DNA from: VGEM01 sp033764265
GTDB lineage: Bacteria; Pseudomonadota; Alphaproteobacteria; Rhodospirillales; Rhodospirillaceae
NCBI GenBank assembly: GCA_033764265.1
Contig: JANRJB010000246.1
Span: forward strand, 1 to 8,165
Length of the DNA: 8,165 nucleotides
Reading direction: 5' to 3'
The notes beneath the pieces were generated by a model. It had not been told where the DNA came from and did no database searches. It saw only the letters and a program-made list of their open reading frames with translations. The translations under genes and the position numbers were made by a program. Below are positions 4,680-8,165 of this stretch, one piece after another (within the stretch, counting starts at the first letter, position 1; each line of letters opens with the position of its first letter).

Positions 4680-5987
4680 ATGACCGCCATGCTCGCCGAT
4701 AAGGACCGCATCTTCACCAACCTGTACGGCCAGCACGACTGGCGGCTGGCCGGCGCGCGCGCGCGCGGCGACTGGGACGGCACCAAGGAAATCCTGGCGA
4801 TGGGGCCCGACTGGATCATCGACGAGATGAAGCGTTCGGGGCTGCGCGGCCGCGGCGGGGCCGGCTTCCCGACCGGGCTGAAGGGGTCGTTCATGCCCAA
4901 GACCGAGAGCGACCGGCCGCACTACCTGGTCGTCAATGCCGACGAGGGCGAGCCCGGCACCTGCAAGGACCGCGACATGCTGCGGTTCGATCCGCACAAG
5001 CTGATCGAAGGCTGCCTGATCGCCAGCTTCGCGATGCGCGCGCACGCCTGCTACATCTACATCCGCGGCGAGTTCTACAACGAGGCCTCGAACCTGCAGG
5101 TGGCCATCGACGAAGCCTACGCCGCCGGCCTGATCGGCGATAACGCCTGCGGCTCGGGCTGGAAGTTCGACCTGTACCTGCACCGCGGCGCCGGCGCCTA
5201 CATCTGCGGCGAGGAAACCGCGCTGATCGAAAGCCTGGAGGGCCGCAAGGGCCAGCCGCGCCTGAAGCCGCCGTTTCCGGCCGGCGTCGGGCTGTACGGC
5301 TGTCCGACCACGGTCAACAACGTCGAAAGCATCGCGGTCGCGCCGACCATCCTGCGCCGCGGCGCGGCGTGGTTCGCCGGTATCGGCCGGCCCAACAACA
5401 CCGGAACGAAAGTTTTCTGCATCTCCGGCCACGTCAACACGCCGTGCAATGTGGAAGAGGCGATGGGCATTCCGCTCAAGACCCTGATCGAGAAGCACGC
5501 CGGCGGCGTGCGCGGCGGCTGGGACAACCTGCTCGCCGTCATCCCCGGCGGCTCGTCGGTGCCGGTGCTGCCGAAATCGATCTGCGACACGGTGCTGATG
5601 GACTTCGACAGCTTGCGCGACGTCAAGTCGGGCCTGGGCACCGCCGCCGTGATGGTGATGGACAAGTCGACCGACATCGTCGCCGCGATCGCGCGGCTGT
5701 CGGCGTTCTACAAACACGAAAGCTGCGGCCAGTGCACGCCGTGCCGCGAAGGCACTGGCTGGATGGCGCGCGTGATGAAGCGCATGGTCAAGGGCGAGGC
5801 GACACCGGCCGAGATCGACACGCTCGAACGTGTCACGTATCAGGTCGAGGGCCACACCATCTGCGCGCTGGGCGACGCGGCGGCCTGGCCGATCCAGGGC
5901 CTGATCCGCCACTTCCGCCCCGAGCTGGAGCGCCGCATCGCCGCCTATCGCGACGCCACGTCGCGCGCCAGCGCCAAGGCCGCCTGA
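4680..5987 (+). CDS. nuoF: NADH-quinone oxidoreductase subunit F (FMN, NADH site, N3)
   Basis: NuoF (51 kDa subunit homologue) oxidises NADH at FMN and passes electrons to [4Fe-4S] cluster N3. In the 435-residue protein, GRGGAGFPTG (57-66) is the flavin/NADH-binding glycine loop. NADEGEPGTCKDR (86-98) lines the nucleotide site. GAGAYICGEETAL (170-182) is the second conserved nucleotide-site segment. N3 ligands are Cys349, Cys352 and Cys355 in ESCGQCTPCREG and Cys395 in HTICALGD. The ATG at 4680, one base after the nuoE stop, is used; an ATG three codons later (4689), giving MLADKDRIFTN, is an equally sensible start. The C-terminal tail is short and Ala-rich. Confidence 0.96.
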   Translation: MTAMLADKDRIFTNLYGQHDWRLAGARARGDWDGTKEILAMGPDWIIDEMKRSGLRGRGGAGFPTGLKGSFMPKTESDRPHYLVVNADEGEPGTCKDRDMLRFDPHKLIEGCLIASFAMRAHACYIYIRGEFYNEASNLQVAIDEAYAAGLIGDNACGSGWKFDLYLHRGAGAYICGEETALIESLEGRKGQPRLKPPFPAGVGLYGCPTTVNNVESIAVAPTILRRGAAWFAGIGRPNNTGTKVFCISGHVNTPCNVEEAMGIPLKTLIEKHAGGVRGGWDNLLAVIPGGSSVPVLPKSICDTVLMDFDSLRDVKSGLGTAAVMVMDKSTDIVAAIARLSAFYKHESCGQCTPCREGTGWMARVMKRMVKGEATPAEIDTLERVTYQVEGHTICALGDAAAWPIQGLIRHFRPELERRIAAYRDATSRASAKAA

Positions 5988-6005
5988 GGGATTTCGAGAA
6001 CAGCC

Positions 6006-8045
6006 ATGCCCAAACTCACCATCGACGGCCGGCAGGTCGAGGTTCCGCCCAACACCACCATCATCCAGGCGGCGGAGCTGGTCGGCGTGGAAATCCCGCG
6101 CTTCTGCTATCACGAGCGGCTGTCGATCGCCGGTAATTGCCGCATGTGCCTGGTCGACGTGGAAAAGTCGCCCAAGCCGGTGGCCAGCTGCGCCATGCCG
6201 GTGGCCGAGGGCATGGTGGTTCACACCCGCTCCGACAAGGCCAACAAGGCGCGCCAAGGCGTGATGGAATTCCTGCTGATCAATCATCCGCTCGACTGCC
6301 CGATCTGCGACCAGGGCGGCGAGTGCGACCTGCAGGACCAGGCGATGGCCTACGGCACCGACCGCAGCCGCTTCACCGAGAACAAGCGCGCGGTGAAAGA
6401 CAAGAACATGGGTCCGCTGGTCGCCACCATCATGACCCGCTGCATCCACTGCACCCGCTGCGTGCGCTTCGCCACCGAGGTCGCCGGCGTGCCCGAGCTG
6501 GGCGCGACCGGGCGCGGCGAGGACATGGAGATCACCACCTATCTGGAACAGGCGCTGACGTCTGAACTGTCGGGCAACGTGGTCGACCTGTGCCCGGTCG
6601 GCGCGCTGACCAGCAAGCCCTATGCCTTCAACGCCCGGCCGTGGGAACTGCGCAAGACCGAGTCCATCGACGTGATGGACGCGGTCGGATCCAACATTCG
6701 CATCGACGTGCGCGGGCGCGAGGTGCTGCGCGTGCTGCCGCGCGTCAACGAGGCGATCAACGAGGAATGGCTGGGCGACAAAAGCCGGCATGCCTGCGAC
6801 GGCCTGCGCTACCAGCGGCTCGACCGGCCTTATGTGCGCGGCGCCAACGGCAAGCTGGCCCCGGCCACGTGGCAAGAGGCGATGACCGCGATCGCGCGTC
6901 GCGTCACCGGCCTGGCGGGCGACCGGATCGCCGCGCTGGCCGGCGATCTGGCCGACTGCGAGTCGATGTTCGCGCTCAAGCAACTGATGCTCGCGCTCGG
7001 CTCGCCGCATTTCGACTGCCGCCAGGACGGCGCGGCGCTGGACCCGTCCGCGCGCGCCTCTTACCTGTTCAACACCACCATCGCCGGCATCGAGCAAGCC
7101 GACGCGCTGTTGATCGTGGGCGCCGATCCGCGCCGCGAGGCGCCGGTGCTGAACGCGCGCATCCGCAAGCGCTACCTCAAGGGCGGGTTCCAGATCGGCC
7201 TGGTCGGCGACAAGCTCGACCTGACCTACCCGTACCATCATGTCGGCACGACGCCCGACCTGCTGCCGGGTTGCAAGCCGCCCCCGGACTGCAAGAAGCC
7301 CATGCTGATCCTGGGCATGGCGGCGCTGACCCGCCCCGACGGCGCGGCCATTCTGGCCGCCGCGCGCAAGCTGGCGGAAGACTCCGGCGCGGTGAAGGAC
7401 GGCTGGAACGGCTTCAACGTGCTGCACACGGCGGCCGCCCGCGTCGGCGGTCTCGACCTGGGTTTCGTACCCCAGGCCGGCGGCAAGACCACGCGCGGCA
7501 TCCTCGAAGCGGCGGGTAGGGGCGAGATCGACGTGGTCTATCTGCTTGGCGCCGATGAAATCGACACCGCCAGGCTGGGCCGCGCGTTCGTCATCTACCA
7601 GGGCCACCATGGCGATCGCGGCGCGCACCGCGCCGATGTCATTCTGCCGGGCGCGGCCTACGCCGAGAAAAACGGCACCTACGTCAACACCGAGGGCCGG
7701 CCGCAGGTGGCGCTGCGCGCGGCGTTCCCGCCGGGCGAGGCGCGCGAGGATTGGAAGATCGTGCGCGCGCTGTCGGCGGCGCTGGGCCGCACCCTGCCGT
7801 TCGACGACATCGAGGCCTTGCGCGCGGCCATGTTCAAAGCCGCGCCGATGCTGGCCGCGACCGATCAGATCACGCCGGCGGCGTGGTCGCGCTTCGGCGT
7901 CGAAGGCCCGGTCGCGGCCACCGGTTTCGACTATCCGGTGAAGAATTATTACATGACCGACCCGATCAGCCGGGCTTCGCGCACCATGGCGCAGTGCGTG
8001 GCGGAGCTGGCGGAACCCGCGGTCAGGACCGGCACCCATGGCTGA
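6006..8045 (+). CDS. nuoG: NADH-quinone oxidoreductase subunit G (N1b, N4, N5)
   Basis: NuoG (75 kDa subunit homologue) carries electrons between NuoF and the connecting module. The 679-residue protein begins with a plant-type ferredoxin domain whose ligands Cys34, Cys45, Cys48 and Cys62 bind [2Fe-2S] N1b. His94, Cys98, Cys101 and Cys107 form the unusual His-ligated [4Fe-4S] N5. Cys146, Cys149, Cys152 and Cys196 bind [4Fe-4S] N4. From about 220 on it is the degenerate molybdopterin-oxidoreductase-like domain without cofactor. The CxxCxxxC-type N7 motif found after N4 in E. coli and Thermus is missing, as in mitochondrial and alphaproteobacterial forms. GAGAA at 5996-6000 lies 5 bases before the ATG. 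The end overlaps the nuoH start by 8 bases. Confidence 0.97.
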   Translation: MPKLTIDGRQVEVPPNTTIIQAAELVGVEIPRFCYHERLSIAGNCRMCLVDVEKSPKPVASCAMPVAEGMVVHTRSDKANKARQGVMEFLLINHPLDCPICDQGGECDLQDQAMAYGTDRSRFTENKRAVKDKNMGPLVATIMTRCIHCTRCVRFATEVAGVPELGATGRGEDMEITTYLEQALTSELSGNVVDLCPVGALTSKPYAFNARPWELRKTESIDVMDAVGSNIRIDVRGREVLRVLPRVNEAINEEWLGDKSRHACDGLRYQRLDRPYVRGANGKLAPATWQEAMTAIARRVTGLAGDRIAALAGDLADCESMFALKQLMLALGSPHFDCRQDGAALDPSARASYLFNTTIAGIEQADALLIVGADPRREAPVLNARIRKRYLKGGFQIGLVGDKLDLTYPYHHVGTTPDLLPGCKPPPDCKKPMLILGMAALTRPDGAAILAAARKLAEDSGAVKDGWNGFNVLHTAAARVGGLDLGFVPQAGGKTTRGILEAAGRGEIDVVYLLGADEIDTARLGRAFVIYQGHHGDRGAHRADVILPGAAYAEKNGTYVNTEGRPQVALRAAFPPGEAREDWKIVRALSAALGRTLPFDDIEALRAAMFKAAPMLAATDQITPAAWSRFGVEGPVAATGFDYPVKNYYMTDPISRASRTMAQCVAELAEPAVRTGTHG

Positions 8046-8165
8046 GTTCTGGACCGGATATCTGCTGCCGTTCCTGTGGATCCTGGGCAAGATCCTGCTG
8101 TTCGTCGTGCCGCTGTTGATCGGCGTGGCTTACCTGACTTACGCCGAACGCCGCATCATCGGCGC
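8038..8165 (+). CDS. nuoH: NADH-quinone oxidoreductase subunit H (5' part only)
   Basis: NuoH (ND1 homologue) is the membrane subunit that completes the quinone chamber together with NuoB and NuoD. Only 42 codons are present before the window edge. They encode one hydrophobic helix at about 8-34, followed by YAERRIIG (35-42), the conserved start of the first loop in NuoH/ND1. AGGA at 8025-8028 lies 9 bases upstream of the ATG. The start overlaps the end of nuoG by 8 bases, suggesting translational coupling. No sign of damage is seen in the visible part. Confidence 0.93.
   Translation, partial: MAEFWTGYLLPFLWILGKILLFVVPLLIGVAYLTYAERRIIG

Noticed and set aside
4533..8090. Very long minus-strand open frame (1185 codons) opposite nuoE to nuoG
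   Set aside because: It is the antisense shadow of nuoF and nuoG in GC-rich DNA; its Arg/Ala/His/Gly-rich translation shows no domain, while the + strand has every expected complex I motif.
1..8165. CRISPR array, insertion sequence, prophage or toxin-antitoxin genes
   Set aside because: No spaced direct repeats, transposase or integrase motifs, or small paired genes were found; the window is a conserved core operon apart from 582-1205.

Overview
This GC-rich window looks like the chromosome of an alphaproteobacterium. The protein-coding part is almost entirely the front half of a respiratory complex I operon: nuoA, B, C, D, E, F, G and the start of nuoH, all on the + strand. The class call rests on four points: separate nuoC and nuoD genes, a NuoG without ligands for the extra N7 cluster, the close resemblance of the peripheral subunits to mitochondrial-type complex I, and the order (probable lon end)-hupB-tRNA-Val-nuoA. 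I cannot name the genus.

Layout. Positions 2-70 are the tail of an upstream gene, probably lon. hupB (159-434) encodes a 91-residue HU protein. A complete tRNA-Val(TAC) lies at 506-581. A 624-base stretch without a protein gene (582-1205) separates it from nuoA. From 1206 to the window end the nuo genes are packed with gaps of 1 to 34 bases or short overlaps. They encode the quinone-side connecting module (NuoB, C, D), the NADH-oxidising module (NuoE, F, G) and the first membrane subunits (NuoA, NuoH). Together they carry electrons from NADH through FMN and the Fe-S chain to quinone. All cluster ligands expected for N1a, N1b, N2, N3, N4 and N5 are present.

The most interesting part is the stretch between the tRNA and nuoA. 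It holds what looks like a complete sigma-54 (RpoN) regulated non-coding RNA unit. There are two near-identical 19-bp palindromic sites in opposite orientation (614-632 and 704-722), a one-mismatch IHF-like site (753-765), and a -24/-12 promoter TGGCAT-N5-TTGCA (785-800). About 155 bases after the promoter comes a strong intrinsic terminator (10-bp perfect stem, GCAA tetraloop, seven T; 934-965). No small ORF ends before the terminator, so the product is best explained as a small RNA of about 155 nt with a hairpin at its 5' end. An alternative is a leader with an attenuator ahead of nuo, because a 7-base repeat of the terminator's 3' arm could form a competing stem. The activator is unknown. 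The nuo operon probably has its own promoter between 966 and 1205, for which only a weak candidate is visible.
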